Below, one piece after another: positions 17,643 to 27,323 of a stretch of 64,000 nt of DNA. Source of the DNA: UBA1672 sp050633325 (GTDB lineage: Bacteria > Pseudomonadota > Alphaproteobacteria > Micavibrionales > Micavibrionaceae); assembly GCA_050633325.1 (NCBI GenBank), contig JBOEGH010000006.1, positions 253,661 through 317,660 on the forward strand, read 5' to 3'. Below the pieces are notes generated by a model. It worked only from the letters and a program-made list of their open reading frames with translations. It made no database searches and was not told the DNA's origin. Within the stretch, counting starts at the first letter, position 1; each line of letters begins with the position of its first letter. Made by a program: the position numbers and the translations under genes.

Positions 17643-18758
17643 ATGAGTGTTACGCCGCTACGTAAAAATAAGGATAATGATATGACCCAAAATAATGCAG
17701 AAAAGAAAAAAGCACTAGATGCTGCTTTATCACAGATTGAGCGTGCCTTTGGTAAGGGCTCTATTATGAAGCTTAATGATGGCGCAAATCCTATGGATAT
17801 TGAATCTGTTTCTACTGGTTCTTTGGGGCTTGATATCGGCCTTGGTATTGGTGGTCTTCCACGTGGTCGTATTATTGAAGTATATGGCCCAGAAAGTTCC
17901 GGTAAGACAACTTTGGCACTTCATGTTATTGCAGAAGCTCAAAAAGCAGGCGGTACATGTGCAATAGTTGATGCTGAGCATGCGCTTGACCCTGCTTATG
18001 CTAAAAAATTAGGTGTTAATGTTGATGATTTATTGATTTCACAACCTGATGCAGGAGAGCAAGCATTAGAAATTACAGATACACTTGTACGATCTGGTGC
18101 TCTTGATGTTTTGGTTGTTGATTCTGTTGCTGCGCTTGTGCCGCGTGCGGAATTGGAAGGTGAAATGGGTGATAGTCACATGGGACTTCAGGCACGTTTG
18201 ATGTCACAGGCATTAAGAAAGCTTACCGGTTCTATTTCTAGATCAAGAACTATCGTTATTTTCATTAATCAAATTCGTATGAAAATTGGTGTTATGTTTG
18301 GTTCTCCTGAAACGACTACGGGTGGTAACGCATTGAAATTCTATGCTTCTGTTCGTCTTGATATTCGTCGCATCGGTGCAATTAAGAACAAGGATGAAAT
18401 TGTTGGTAACCAAACGCGTGTTAAGGTCGTGAAAAATAAAATGGCACCACCATTTAGGCAAATAGAGTTCGATATAATGTATGGCGAAGGTATATCTAAA
18501 CTTGGTGAGCTTATTGATCTAGGTGTTAAGGCTGAATTAGTTGAAAAAGCAGGTTCTTGGTTCTCTTACGATGGTCAAAGAATTGGTCAAGGGAGAGAAA
18601 ATGTGAAAAACTTTTTAAGGGAAAATCCCGACGTCGCGGAAAAGCTAGAAAACCAGATACGTGTTAATGCAGGACTTATTGCGGATGAGATGTTAACCGG
18701 ATCAAGTGATGCCAAGGCTGCGGCTGACGAAGCTGCCGAGGATGTAGCTAACGACTAA
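17643..18758 (+). CDS. recA: RecA recombinase
   Basis: A 371-residue RecA. Walker A is GPESSGKT (residues 82-89), the Walker B region is LDVLVVDSVAAL, and MAW-type and DNA-binding loop segments follow (FINQIRMKIGVMFGSPETTTGGNALKFYASVRLDIRR). It drives strand exchange and LexA self-cleavage. The start at ATG 17643 has AAGGGA upstream; an internal ATG (MTQNNAEKK) would shorten it by 13 residues and is closer to usual RecA N-termini. It has an SOS box upstream and a terminator downstream and looks monocistronic. Confidence 0.98.
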   Translation: MSVTPLRKNKDNDMTQNNAEKKKALDAALSQIERAFGKGSIMKLNDGANPMDIESVSTGSLGLDIGLGIGGLPRGRIIEVYGPESSGKTTLALHVIAEAQKAGGTCAIVDAEHALDPAYAKKLGVNVDDLLISQPDAGEQALEITDTLVRSGALDVLVVDSVAALVPRAELEGEMGDSHMGLQARLMSQALRKLTGSISRSRTIVIFINQIRMKIGVMFGSPETTTGGNALKFYASVRLDIRRIGAIKNKDEIVGNQTRVKVVKNKMAPPFRQIEFDIMYGEGISKLGELIDLGVKAELVEKAGSWFSYDGQRIGQGRENVKNFLRENPDVAEKLENQIRVNAGLIADEMLTGSSDAKAAADEAAEDVAND

Positions 18759-18785
18759 TCTATAGTTATATTGTAATTAAATATT

Positions 18786-18809
18786 AAAAGCGGCCTTTGG
18801 GCTGCTTTT
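18786..18809 (+). terminator. Terminator after recA
   Basis: AAAAGCGGCC pairs with GGCTGCTTTT around a TTTG loop (one G-U pair), followed by ATTTTGT. The A-run on its left means it could also act for the convergent smpB transcript. Confidence 0.75.
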
Positions 18810-18853
18810 ATTTTGTCTGACTTAGTTTTATTGAATAGCGTTAGGTTATAGGT

Positions 18854-19348
18854 CTAATCGCGAGTCTTAAGTAGGCGTTGCTTTTGCTTTCCCCAGTCAC
18901 GTTTCTTTTCTGTTTGCCGCTTGTCGTGTTGTTTTTTACCTTTTGCCAAAGCAATTTCAAGCTTTACCTTACCGTGCTCGTTGAAATATATCCTTGTCGC
19001 AACAATCGTCATCCCCTCACGCGCCACAGAACCAGCAATTTTATTTATTTCTCGTTTGTGCAGTAACAGTTTTCTGGGGCGGGTTGTATGATGTTGTAAA
19101 TGAGTTCCTGCTTGTGAGTATTCTGAAATATTGGCATTGAAAATCCATAACTCACCGTCTTTCGGACCAACATATGATTCTTTTATGCTGCACTGTCCAA
19201 GGCGTAAAGATTTAACCTCAGTTCCTTTAAGCATAATTCCAGCCTCGAATGTGTCACATATTTCATAATCAAAACGTGCTTTTTTGTTATCGGCAATTGT
19301 TTGATTTGTCGATATAAGACCTGTTTTTGATTTTTTCTTTTTAGCCAT
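18854..19348 (-). CDS. smpB: SmpB tmRNA-binding protein
   Basis: A 164-residue SmpB. Visible family motifs are NKKARFDYEICDTFEAGIML, GTEVKSLRLGQ and the basic tail ending in DWGKQKQRLLKTRD, which enters the ribosomal decoding site during trans-translation. It binds tmRNA and rescues stalled ribosomes; the tmRNA gene is not in the window. It lies 21 bases after dapA on the same strand, a common alphaproteobacterial pairing, and converges on recA. The N-terminal Lys-rich extension is short. Confidence 0.95.
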   Translation of the reverse strand: MAKKKKSKTGLISTNQTIADNKKARFDYEICDTFEAGIMLKGTEVKSLRLGQCSIKESYVGPKDGELWIFNANISEYSQAGTHLQHHTTRPRKLLLHKREINKIAGSVAREGMTIVATRIYFNEHGKVKLEIALAKGKKQHDKRQTEKKRDWGKQKQRLLKTRD

Positions 19349-19369
19349 AAAGTCACCGAATATTATATT

Positions 19370-20248
19370 TTATATCGCCTTTAGTTCTGCATGCCTAACG
19401 GCAGCATCTACTTTTTTGCGACCTTCATCTGTAACAGGCAGTATTGGTCTGCGTACATCATCTTCGCAAATACCAAGAGTCTTTGCGGCATATTTAACAG
19501 GTGCAGGATTGCTTTCACAGAATAAATCCCTAGCCAATAATACCAAAGAATCACGTATAGTTTCGAATGTTTCAACATCTCCGTTGATCCATGCATTATG
19601 CATGTTTGCTGATTGCTCTGGTGCTATATTAGATAAAACAGATATCGTTCCAACACCCCCTTGCGCTAAAAACGCAGCAGTAGTGATATCATCACCTGAA
19701 AGTTGGCAAAAATCTGTGCCAATAGCATGTCGAACTTCTAACGGACGGCTTAAATCACCTGTAGCATCTTTTACACCAACAATATTTGGTAGTTTTGCCA
19801 GTCTCGCCATAGTATCGACGCTCATATCAACGACACATCTTCCCGGTATGTTGTATATAACAATTGGGATATCTATTTCCTCATGTATGGCTTTATAATG
19901 CTCATACATCCCGTTTTGCGTGGGTTTGTTGTAATATGGCGTAACAATAAGAGCGGCATCAGCGCCTGCTTCTTTTGCATGTTCAGTTAGATGGATTGCT
20001 TCCCTTGTGGAGTTTGATCCTGTTCCTGCTATTATTGGAATTCTTCCCTTGACCACATCCACACAACGCTTAACAATGGCCATATGCTCATCATGAGATA
20101 ATGTTGGAGATTCTCCAGTCGTACCACAAGGAACTAATGCATGTGTGCCTTTTTCAATTTGCCATTCAACCAAGTTATCGAACGCCGACCAGTCGATGTC
20201 GCCATTTTTAAATGGTGTTATAAGGGCAGTAATAGATCCGTGAAACAT
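19370..20248 (-). CDS. dapA: 4-hydroxy-tetrahydrodipicolinate synthase
   Basis: A 292-residue DapA of normal length. Key residues are visible: Thr43-Thr44 in CGTTGESPTL, Tyr132 in IVIYNIPGR and the Schiff-base Lys160 in NIVGVKDATGDLSR. It condenses pyruvate with aspartate semialdehyde in the lysine and meso-diaminopimelate pathway, feeding peptidoglycan. It is divergent from the lytic transglycosylase with about 30 bases between starts, so the two promoters overlap each other's leaders. Confidence 0.96.
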   Translation of the reverse strand: MFHGSITALITPFKNGDIDWSAFDNLVEWQIEKGTHALVPCGTTGESPTLSHDEHMAIVKRCVDVVKGRIPIIAGTGSNSTREAIHLTEHAKEAGADAALIVTPYYNKPTQNGMYEHYKAIHEEIDIPIVIYNIPGRCVVDMSVDTMARLAKLPNIVGVKDATGDLSRPLEVRHAIGTDFCQLSGDDITTAAFLAQGGVGTISVLSNIAPEQSANMHNAWINGDVETFETIRDSLVLLARDLFCESNPAPVKYAAKTLGICEDDVRRPILPVTDEGRKKVDAAVRHAELKAI

Positions 20249-20278
20249 AGCACATCTTTCTTTTCTTACTTTTTGAGA

Positions 20279-22336
20279 ATGGATGATAATCTATATGGTG
20301 CTAATCATTTTGGCAAGAATACTCATTATTTTATTAGTGCAATATACTTGTTTTTACTGATTTTTATTACTTCTTACCCATCTTCATCTTTTGCAAAGGA
20401 TAACCCGATTAACCGTTTGCAAAGCAGCCATGCACAAAAACTAACAATACAAGCTTTAAAAGATATAGAAAAAGGTGAATGGGAAGAAGCAAAGAAGAAG
20501 ATAGCACAGAGCAAAGATCCTTTAGCATCTAAAGCTTATCATTGGTCTTTATTGGTTAATAAGAAAAACACCAGTTGGGATAATCAAATGTTTATTCGTT
20601 TATCTCACTTTATTAGGCGAAATCCTGAATGGCCGGATATAGATAAAATGAAGATACGCGCAGAAGGGGCGATGTCTGAATCCTTGTCAAATCAGGAAGT
20701 GATATCATGGTACAGTGATTTTCCTCCTAAAACTCCATATGGAATGGGGCGTTATATGGACGCGCTGATAATAGAGGGAAACAAAGATAGCGCACGTTTG
20801 TTTATGGTTGATTGGTGGGCCAACACTCTTACATCTCGAAAACAGCAAAAAGAAATTTTTAAAAAATATGGTAATTTTCTGACTTTGGATGCGCACAAAA
20901 AAAGGTTCGATGTTTTGCTTTATAAGGGGCACTATGATAGTGCACGCGCAATAGCAGCAGTTCTTGGACAAGGATATCCTGCATTGGCCAATGCACGTAT
21001 AGCATTGATGAAAAAAAAGAACAGTGGTTTGGGTGCTTTAATCAATAAAGTCCCGCTTCATTTACAAAATAATCCGGGATTGCTGTATGAAAGATTGCAC
21101 TGGCGAAGAAAGAAGGGGTTATATGACGGCGCACTTGAAATTTTGGAAAAGTCCCCGAATTCTTCAAAAATATCAAACCCTAAAAAATGGTGGGTTGAGC
21201 GCCATATAATGGTGCGTCATATGATTAGTCAGGGGAAATATAAAAAAGCGTATGCTTTGTCTCGCGCCCATGTTCAAAAGGAAGGTTTTTCCTATGCACA
21301 GGCGGAATGGTTGACAGGCTGGCTCGCTCTTCGTTTTATGAGTAAGCCAACAGAAGCATATGAGAGATTTACAGCGTTGTATCAACGGGTGAAAACACCG
21401 GTCAGTAAGGCGCGGGCTTCATATTGGGCAGGTCGCGCGGCGCAAGGGATGAGGCAAGAAAACCTTGCGCAAAGGTGGTATGTAAAATCGGCCGAGTTTC
21501 AAAACGCATTCTATGGTCAACTAGCTGCGGCTGAAATTTCTAAGAAAAGCGGTATATCAAATAATGACTTGCCAAAACTATCAAAGTCAGATCGTCGTAA
21601 CTTTAGTAAAAATGAGTTAGTTCAAATGTCTGTTTTATTTAAAAAGGCGGGTATGGATAAAATGTCAGAGGCATTTATTTACTCTTTTCTAAGTGCTGAA
21701 GAAACACCCAAATCTTATAGATTTGCTGCTGAGCTGTCAGCGCAAAGGGGTGATTTCTATAGTTCCGTTAGAATTGCAAAAAGAGCCACTCGCAAAGGAT
21801 TATTTTTAACTAAGCAATCATATCCTACAATAACAAAACACTTGTCTGATATTGATACGGTTGAATGGGCGTTGGTGCATGCCCTTATACGCCAAGAAAG
21901 TATGTTTGATTATAAAGCAAAAAGCCCTGTAGGGGCGAGGGGGTTGATGCAGATAATGCCAGCAACTGCGCGTGAAACTGCCGGGAAGCTGGGCACATCA
22001 TACAAAAGGGAGTGGCTAACCTCTAAGCCTAAATATAATATAAAATTGGGGTCAGCCTATATGGAGGGGTTGTTAAAAAGGTATGATGGTAATTACGCGC
22101 TTTCTATTGCTGCTTATAATGCGGGGCCAGGGCGTGTGAATTCCTGGTTAAAGTCTTATGGAGACCCTAGAAATGGTGATGTCGGCATAATTGACTGGAT
22201 AGAATTGATACCGATTTACGAAACTAGAAACTACGTACAGCGCGTATTAGAGAATACGCACATCTATAGGTTGCGCTTGAATGGAATACAATTGCAACCA
22301 AAACATCAGTTGCATGTTGCTATTCACGCTAAATAG
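20279..22336 (+). CDS. Soluble lytic murein transglycosylase (SLT family)
   Basis: About 685 residues from ATG 20279, chosen because it gives a signal anchor (TM at about 18-35, cleavage near SSSFA); the frame stays open upstream but that overlaps dapA. Residues 60-500 are helical superhelix repeats, and the C-terminal SLT domain carries catalytic Glu540 in LIRQESMFDYKAKSPVGARG, then GLMQIMPATA and AYNAGPGRV. It cleaves murein glycan with anhydro-muramic ends in the periplasm. It is divergent from dapA, a frequent alphaproteobacterial arrangement. Confidence 0.9.
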   Translation: MDDNLYGANHFGKNTHYFISAIYLFLLIFITSYPSSSFAKDNPINRLQSSHAQKLTIQALKDIEKGEWEEAKKKIAQSKDPLASKAYHWSLLVNKKNTSWDNQMFIRLSHFIRRNPEWPDIDKMKIRAEGAMSESLSNQEVISWYSDFPPKTPYGMGRYMDALIIEGNKDSARLFMVDWWANTLTSRKQQKEIFKKYGNFLTLDAHKKRFDVLLYKGHYDSARAIAAVLGQGYPALANARIALMKKKNSGLGALINKVPLHLQNNPGLLYERLHWRRKKGLYDGALEILEKSPNSSKISNPKKWWVERHIMVRHMISQGKYKKAYALSRAHVQKEGFSYAQAEWLTGWLALRFMSKPTEAYERFTALYQRVKTPVSKARASYWAGRAAQGMRQENLAQRWYVKSAEFQNAFYGQLAAAEISKKSGISNNDLPKLSKSDRRNFSKNELVQMSVLFKKAGMDKMSEAFIYSFLSAEETPKSYRFAAELSAQRGDFYSSVRIAKRATRKGLFLTKQSYPTITKHLSDIDTVEWALVHALIRQESMFDYKAKSPVGARGLMQIMPATARETAGKLGTSYKREWLTSKPKYNIKLGSAYMEGLLKRYDGNYALSIAAYNAGPGRVNSWLKSYGDPRNGDVGIIDWIELIPIYETRNYVQRVLENTHIYRLRLNGIQLQPKHQLHVAIHAK

Positions 22337-22374
22337 TAGCAACATTATAAGTGTACACTCTTTAAGATTTGTAA

Positions 22375-22398
22375 TTAATTAGAACTTAATTGTATACT
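22375..22398 (+). promoter_or_regulatory. CtrA-type box and promoter before response regulator
   Basis: TTAA-TTAGAAC-TTAA at 22375-22389 is an exact TTAA-N7-TTAA CtrA consensus. TATACT at 22393-22398 lies at the distance expected for a -10, with the box over the -35 region, the geometry of CtrA-activated promoters. The gene start is 22452. Confidence 0.6.
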
Positions 22399-22451
22399 AA
22401 AGTATGTATATGGTACTATATTGATACTACTGTGTGTGGAGAGTATTTGGA

Positions 22452-23135
22452 ATGAAACTATTGATAGCAGATGACCACGCGTTATTTCGTGATGCGTTAG
22501 TTCAGTATATAGAGCGTGCTGACCCTTTGTCGTCCATAACTTTGGCAAAGGATTTTCACCAGGCTTTAGATGCGCTAGAACAAAATCCGCACCAGAACTT
22601 AGTGGTCTTAGATTTGAGAATGCCTGGAATGGACGGCTTAAACGGTTTTAAAATTATGAAGGACCGTTTTCCTGATGTTCCTGTTGCTTTGATGTCTGGA
22701 ATTGCAGAGCCGAAAGATGTTGAAGAAGCTTTGCAAAAAGGTGCTGTTGGTTACTTTCCTAAAACTATGTCCGGTAAAGCATTGTTAAGTGCAATTAAAA
22801 AGGTTGTTTCCGGTGATGTTTTCGTACCTGAGGGTAAAGATGGCGAAAGGTTCATGCGTTCATATCATAGTGACAGTAATGTTACCGAAGAAACTGAAAG
22901 TAACAATAATTTACCATCTGTAGAGAGCCTGCAATTAACTCCACGTGAGAGTGAGGTTCTGTCATTTCTTGTTGAGGGAGCGTCAAATAAAGACATCGCT
23001 CGTTCTCTGAATTTACAGGTGGTAACTGTTAAACTTCATGTTCGGGGTGTTTGCCGTAAAATGAATGCAAAGAACCGAACACAAGCCGCCCTTATGGGCA
23101 AGGAAATGGGTATAAAACCTTTCTCTAACTCTTAA
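22452..23135 (+). CDS. LuxR/FixJ-family response regulator
   Basis: A 227-residue two-domain regulator. The receiver (1-120) has the acidic pair in LLIADDHALF, phospho-acceptor Asp54 (VVLDLRMPGMDG) and Lys in YFPKTMSG. A linker precedes a LuxR-type helix-turn-helix (about 155-215: LTPRESEVLSFLVEGASNKD). The start is ATG 22452, with GGAGAG eight bases upstream; a GTG further left would add six residues. It is followed within 10 bases by a hybrid kinase, its likely partner. The CtrA-type box upstream suggests cell-cycle timing. The target genes are unknown. Confidence 0.85.
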   Translation: MKLLIADDHALFRDALVQYIERADPLSSITLAKDFHQALDALEQNPHQNLVVLDLRMPGMDGLNGFKIMKDRFPDVPVALMSGIAEPKDVEEALQKGAVGYFPKTMSGKALLSAIKKVVSGDVFVPEGKDGERFMRSYHSDSNVTEETESNNNLPSVESLQLTPRESEVLSFLVEGASNKDIARSLNLQVVTVKLHVRGVCRKMNAKNRTQAALMGKEMGIKPFSNS

Positions 23136-23145
23136 AATATCATGA

Positions 23146-25209
23146 TTGGTGGTTTATGTGATTATAAAACGCGAAAGTTGTTCTGGGTTTTTATATCATA
23201 CATTAAATATTTTAATTGCTGTTATCTTTATTGTAACAATAGGCACATCGCTGTTTTTCATGCAGTCTCGGCATGAACTAGACTCTAGTTTGAATAATCA
23301 TCAGAAGAAAACTGGCGAACTGGTCTCTCTGTTAGAAGGGGTTAGTATCAAAGACCTGAGCCATGTTAAGAGCAAGGTGTTAGTATTAGACAATGACTTG
23401 TCACACATTCAGAATCAAAAACATTCTTCTGTAGAGAGTATAATATGTACTCTAATGGCTGTTCTTGGGGGAATGGTTGTTTTTAATATGCTTTTAAGTA
23501 ATAGGATATTGTCCTCTGCTAAACAATGCAGTGATGATAAATCTTTGATTATAGAAACATATAATAACCGGCTTTTTGCGCTAGATATGGCGCAAGATGG
23601 TATTCTAATTGCTGATGATGCAGGGAACTTATCTTATATAAATAACTCCTTATGCAAAATTAATGGCATTAAGGTAGAAAAAAAAGACATATGCTTGGGA
23701 AAAAATTGGTTAGATATATTCTCGGATTCCGATCGTGAAACCATAGAGGAAGAGATACTACCCAGTCTGTTAGAAACCGGGAACTGGAAAGGAGAATTTT
23801 CATTATACAGATTGGATAATTCTGTTGTTTCTACGGACATGTCATTTACTAAATTGCCTGATAATGCAGGTATTATAGGAACTGTCCAAGATGTTTCCGA
23901 AAAAAAGAGGTCTGAAGACGAGAAGAATATGTTGGAGGAGCAATTCTATCAGTCTCAGAAGATGGACGCTATAGGACGTCTTGCCGGGGGGATAGCGCAT
24001 GATTTCAATAATATACTTGCCGCGATGAATGGATATGCAGAGTTTTTGGTAGAGGATTTAGAAGATAGACCTGAGCAGCAAGCATTTGCGCAAAACATAC
24101 TACAGGCCGGATTGCAGGCGCGTAACCAAGTTGATCAAATGTTGGCATTTTCACGCAGTGGCGACTCTACTTTAGAGACATTGAACCTAGTTGAAGCAGT
24201 CTCAGAATCTGTTTCCTTACTGCGTGCGACGCTTTCAAAATCTATTGAATTGCGTGATAGTTTTTCAATACCATCTGCGAATATTACCGGAAATGCAACG
24301 CAAATATCTCAATTGGTTATGAATCTATGTGTTAATGCCCGTGATGCAATGGAAGATAATTATGGGTATCTCGATATTGAAATACAGCAAAAATATGCGG
24401 AAGACATTGCTAGTATTGATGAACTTAAAACAAACTTACCTGATCCAAAGGAACAACCAAAATATAAAATAGTGGATATGGATGCAGGTCTTTCGAGGTT
24501 GGCTCTAGGTCAACTGGCAATAGGGCAATCATATGTACAGTTGAGCGTGCGAGATACGGGATCGGGAATGAGCAGAACTGTTATGGAGCGCATATTTGAA
24601 CCATTTTTTACTACAAAAGCTGTTGATAAAGGCACGGGTTTAGGCCTTGCAGCTGTAATGGGTGTGATCGCTAGTCATCAGGGGTTTTTGACTATTAACA
24701 GTGCCTTGGGAAAGGGGACTTGTTTTGATCTTTACTTTCCTCTTAAAGATGATGTCAAACCTAAAGAGGATAAGGAAAGCAACACGAGTCTTTCAGATAC
24801 TAATAGTCATTCCAAATCAGAATATAAATTGGCGAAAATATTGTTGGTGGAAGATCAAGATGATGTTCGAAAGACTATTAAAGAGATATTGCGTCGCATT
24901 GGCCATGATGTGTCCTCTGTTTCTTCTGGTTTAGAGGGGCTGGATACAATTCGAGAAAACCCTACGGGATATGATTTGATATTGACCGATCATAACATGC
25001 CTAAGATGACTGGTCTTGAGTTGGCGCAGCAAGTTCACCTGGATTTACCAAGTCTTCCTTTCATAATGTTATCCGGATATAGCGAGGAAAAACTTCAAGA
25101 TATTATCAATGGTCATCCGGCAATTAAACTATTGCTTCATAAGCCTATTACACGCGGTAAACTTGATGAAGCAATACAAAATGTATTACATGGGATAGAG
25201 GCTAAATAA
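23146..25209 (+). CDS. PAS-containing hybrid sensor histidine kinase
   Basis: About 687 residues. Two transmembrane helices (about 12-38 and 98-118) enclose a short periplasmic loop with coiled-coil character; then PAS (140-250), HisKA with His285 (GGIAHDFNNILAAMNGY), HATPase (GTGLGLAAVMG) and a receiver with Asp615 (LILTDHNMPKMTG). No ATG fits: candidate starts are TTG 23146, GTG 23149 and GTG 23158, so the exact start is uncertain. It resembles CckA in its kinase core but has a different sensor part. It is co-transcribed with the LuxR-type regulator. Confidence 0.85.
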   Translation: MVVYVIIKRESCSGFLYHTLNILIAVIFIVTIGTSLFFMQSRHELDSSLNNHQKKTGELVSLLEGVSIKDLSHVKSKVLVLDNDLSHIQNQKHSSVESIICTLMAVLGGMVVFNMLLSNRILSSAKQCSDDKSLIIETYNNRLFALDMAQDGILIADDAGNLSYINNSLCKINGIKVEKKDICLGKNWLDIFSDSDRETIEEEILPSLLETGNWKGEFSLYRLDNSVVSTDMSFTKLPDNAGIIGTVQDVSEKKRSEDEKNMLEEQFYQSQKMDAIGRLAGGIAHDFNNILAAMNGYAEFLVEDLEDRPEQQAFAQNILQAGLQARNQVDQMLAFSRSGDSTLETLNLVEAVSESVSLLRATLSKSIELRDSFSIPSANITGNATQISQLVMNLCVNARDAMEDNYGYLDIEIQQKYAEDIASIDELKTNLPDPKEQPKYKIVDMDAGLSRLALGQLAIGQSYVQLSVRDTGSGMSRTVMERIFEPFFTTKAVDKGTGLGLAAVMGVIASHQGFLTINSALGKGTCFDLYFPLKDDVKPKEDKESNTSLSDTNSHSKSEYKLAKILLVEDQDDVRKTIKEILRRIGHDVSSVSSGLEGLDTIRENPTGYDLILTDHNMPKMTGLELAQQVHLDLPSLPFIMLSGYSEEKLQDIINGHPAIKLLLHKPITRGKLDEAIQNVLHGIEAK

Positions 25210-25213
25210 TTTA

Positions 25214-27322
25214 TTATTCAGATACCTTGCCTTCTCTAAACCATAATAACAAAAGCGCGGAAATAAGCATTATCACCATCGCCCATTTAGGAAGGATTGA
25301 TATATCTTTAACACTGGTGACGGTATGATCGTTATTTAACTTAAATGAAAGCCAGTTTGAACCACCATAATGGCGAGAGTTTTTGGATGCTTTTACCTTA
25401 GGTTTTGATGCTTTATCTAGCCATATCGTTGTACCTTTAGATTTTTCAACCAAAGGTCTCAATTTTTCTGCCGTTGTTTTTATTCCGCGTAATTCAGGAG
25501 GATTTACCTCACCAATAACCGCAAATTTTCTCTCTTTGTTTATGTCTTCGAATGAGTATATTCCAAGTTGATCCGCATGATGTTTATATTCTAAATGCCC
25601 TTGTCCATTATCTTTAAGCTTGGCTGCTATATACTCTCCACTTGGCAGAGTTATTGCCAGACTTTCTTCGCTTACTTTTTTGTGGTTTTGTTTTCGAACA
25701 GTGATATCGCTTTTGTGTATTGTTATATCTAGTGCGCGTTCATCTAACTCAGGTTCTTTCATAAGCCAATGAACAATACGCCTTAACAGCTCCGCATGAG
25801 GGCCGCCATTCTTGTAACCTCTTGACCACATCCATATGTGATCGCTTGAAATTTGTGCTACACGCCCTTTTCCAACACGATCAAGAAGTAGGAGGGGCCA
25901 ATCATTTACGCTGGTCATCAGTTTATCACCCCGTACAGGATCCAGTATAACCGTTCTCATCCAAGGCCCCCAAGGAGCTTCTTTTCCTTTTTCCGATATT
26001 GAATTATTCCAAATCAGATTCTTGGTTACAGGGTGATTCATTCCCAGTTCTGAAAGTTGGGGGGTAAACGACTTTTCTAAAATACGTCCTGTTGCTTTAC
26101 CCGGTAATATATCACCAATGGCAGTATTTCCTACTGATCTTCTCGTCGCAAATGCAGGGCCACTAGCCTCTAAAAATGCACCGCCTTCGCGAACATAACG
26201 TGCAATATTGTTGAAGTAATGCCGTGGAAGTATATTATTTACTCGGTAACGATCAAATATAATCAGGTCAAAGTCATATAGCTTTACTTCGAACAGTTCC
26301 CTGAAAGGGAAAGCAATAAGTGACATTTCATTCTTCGGAGTATAGTCAAATTTTTGAGGCTCTCTTAATATTGTGAAGTGAACCAGATCAACACCCGGAT
26401 CTGATGTTAGCAAGTCTCTCCATGTTCGTTCACCAGTATGAGGTACACCGGATACTAATAGTACTTTTAACCTGTCTCTAACCCCATTAACAATTATCGC
26501 GCTTTTGTTATTTGCCGTAGTGATCTCATCTTTTATGGTGTTTGTTTCTAATGTGTATATATTTTGTGATGGGTGGTTTAGCGGTAAAATAATCTGCTGT
26601 TCTTTATTCACCGGTACTTTAAAAGTTTTATATGTCCCGTCATGCAGCGTTAGCGTAACGTCCGCATACTCTTCATTGACGTTTTTTGTGTCTTCAACGC
26701 GATATTTGACAGTTATATCTTTTCCAACCAGACCGTAGGCAGGTGCATTGGTTATGATAATTTGACGATCTTTTTCGTTTTTGTGCCCACTTAAAAGGTT
26801 ATGAACAGGGCCGTAATCATCATAGTTCTCTTTGTTTACAGGTACGTCATGTATTTGTCCGTCGGTTATAAACACTACGCCGGCGCGCTGTTTTTTTGGT
26901 ACATCTTTTAACCTTTGATCCAGTAGTTTGAAAAGCTCAGTCTTATTGGTTAATTCATCGCCATTTGGTGTATGAATGATACGTAGATCAAACATATTCA
27001 TATCTTTTATTTGTTCAGATATGGATTCCAGCGCAATACGCGTTCTTTCTGCGCGCTTTCCTATTTTTTGACTAGGGCTGTTATCTACAACAATAACGGC
27101 AACGTCTTTTACGTATTTTCTGTCTTCTTTTAGAATAGAAGGGTTTAACATCACAATCATGAAAACGGAAAATGCCAAAGCACGCGCAATCACGCCGCCT
27201 TTATAATATAAGAAGGATATAACCAATAATACGACACCAACAACAGCTATAGTCCACAGATATTGCTCTTCCAGCAATGGTGTGAAATGCAATGTGGTTG
27301 ATATGTCTGGCTTTGTACTCAT
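25214..27322 (-). CDS. Membrane protein with VWA-like and amidotransferase-like domains
   Basis: A 702-residue protein: two N-terminal transmembrane helices (20-60), a large extracytoplasmic region and one C-terminal helix (about 678-697). Residues 72-180 look like a von Willebrand A domain with a DxSxS metal site (VVDNSPSQ) and FITDG. Residues 300-540 resemble a class I glutamine-amidotransferase fold without an obvious catalytic Cys, ending in HAELLRRIVHWLMKEP. It is the last gene of the MoxR-DUF58-DUF4159 operon; such sets occur across alphaproteobacteria with unproven function. It stops four bases from the convergent kinase gene. Confidence 0.65.
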   Translation of the reverse strand: MSTKPDISTTLHFTPLLEEQYLWTIAVVGVVLLVISFLYYKGGVIARALAFSVFMIVMLNPSILKEDRKYVKDVAVIVVDNSPSQKIGKRAERTRIALESISEQIKDMNMFDLRIIHTPNGDELTNKTELFKLLDQRLKDVPKKQRAGVVFITDGQIHDVPVNKENYDDYGPVHNLLSGHKNEKDRQIIITNAPAYGLVGKDITVKYRVEDTKNVNEEYADVTLTLHDGTYKTFKVPVNKEQQIILPLNHPSQNIYTLETNTIKDEITTANNKSAIIVNGVRDRLKVLLVSGVPHTGERTWRDLLTSDPGVDLVHFTILREPQKFDYTPKNEMSLIAFPFRELFEVKLYDFDLIIFDRYRVNNILPRHYFNNIARYVREGGAFLEASGPAFATRRSVGNTAIGDILPGKATGRILEKSFTPQLSELGMNHPVTKNLIWNNSISEKGKEAPWGPWMRTVILDPVRGDKLMTSVNDWPLLLLDRVGKGRVAQISSDHIWMWSRGYKNGGPHAELLRRIVHWLMKEPELDERALDITIHKSDITVRKQNHKKVSEESLAITLPSGEYIAAKLKDNGQGHLEYKHHADQLGIYSFEDINKERKFAVIGEVNPPELRGIKTTAEKLRPLVEKSKGTTIWLDKASKPKVKASKNSRHYGGSNWLSFKLNNDHTVTSVKDISILPKWAMVIMLISALLLLWFREGKVSE

Positions 27323-27323
27323 A

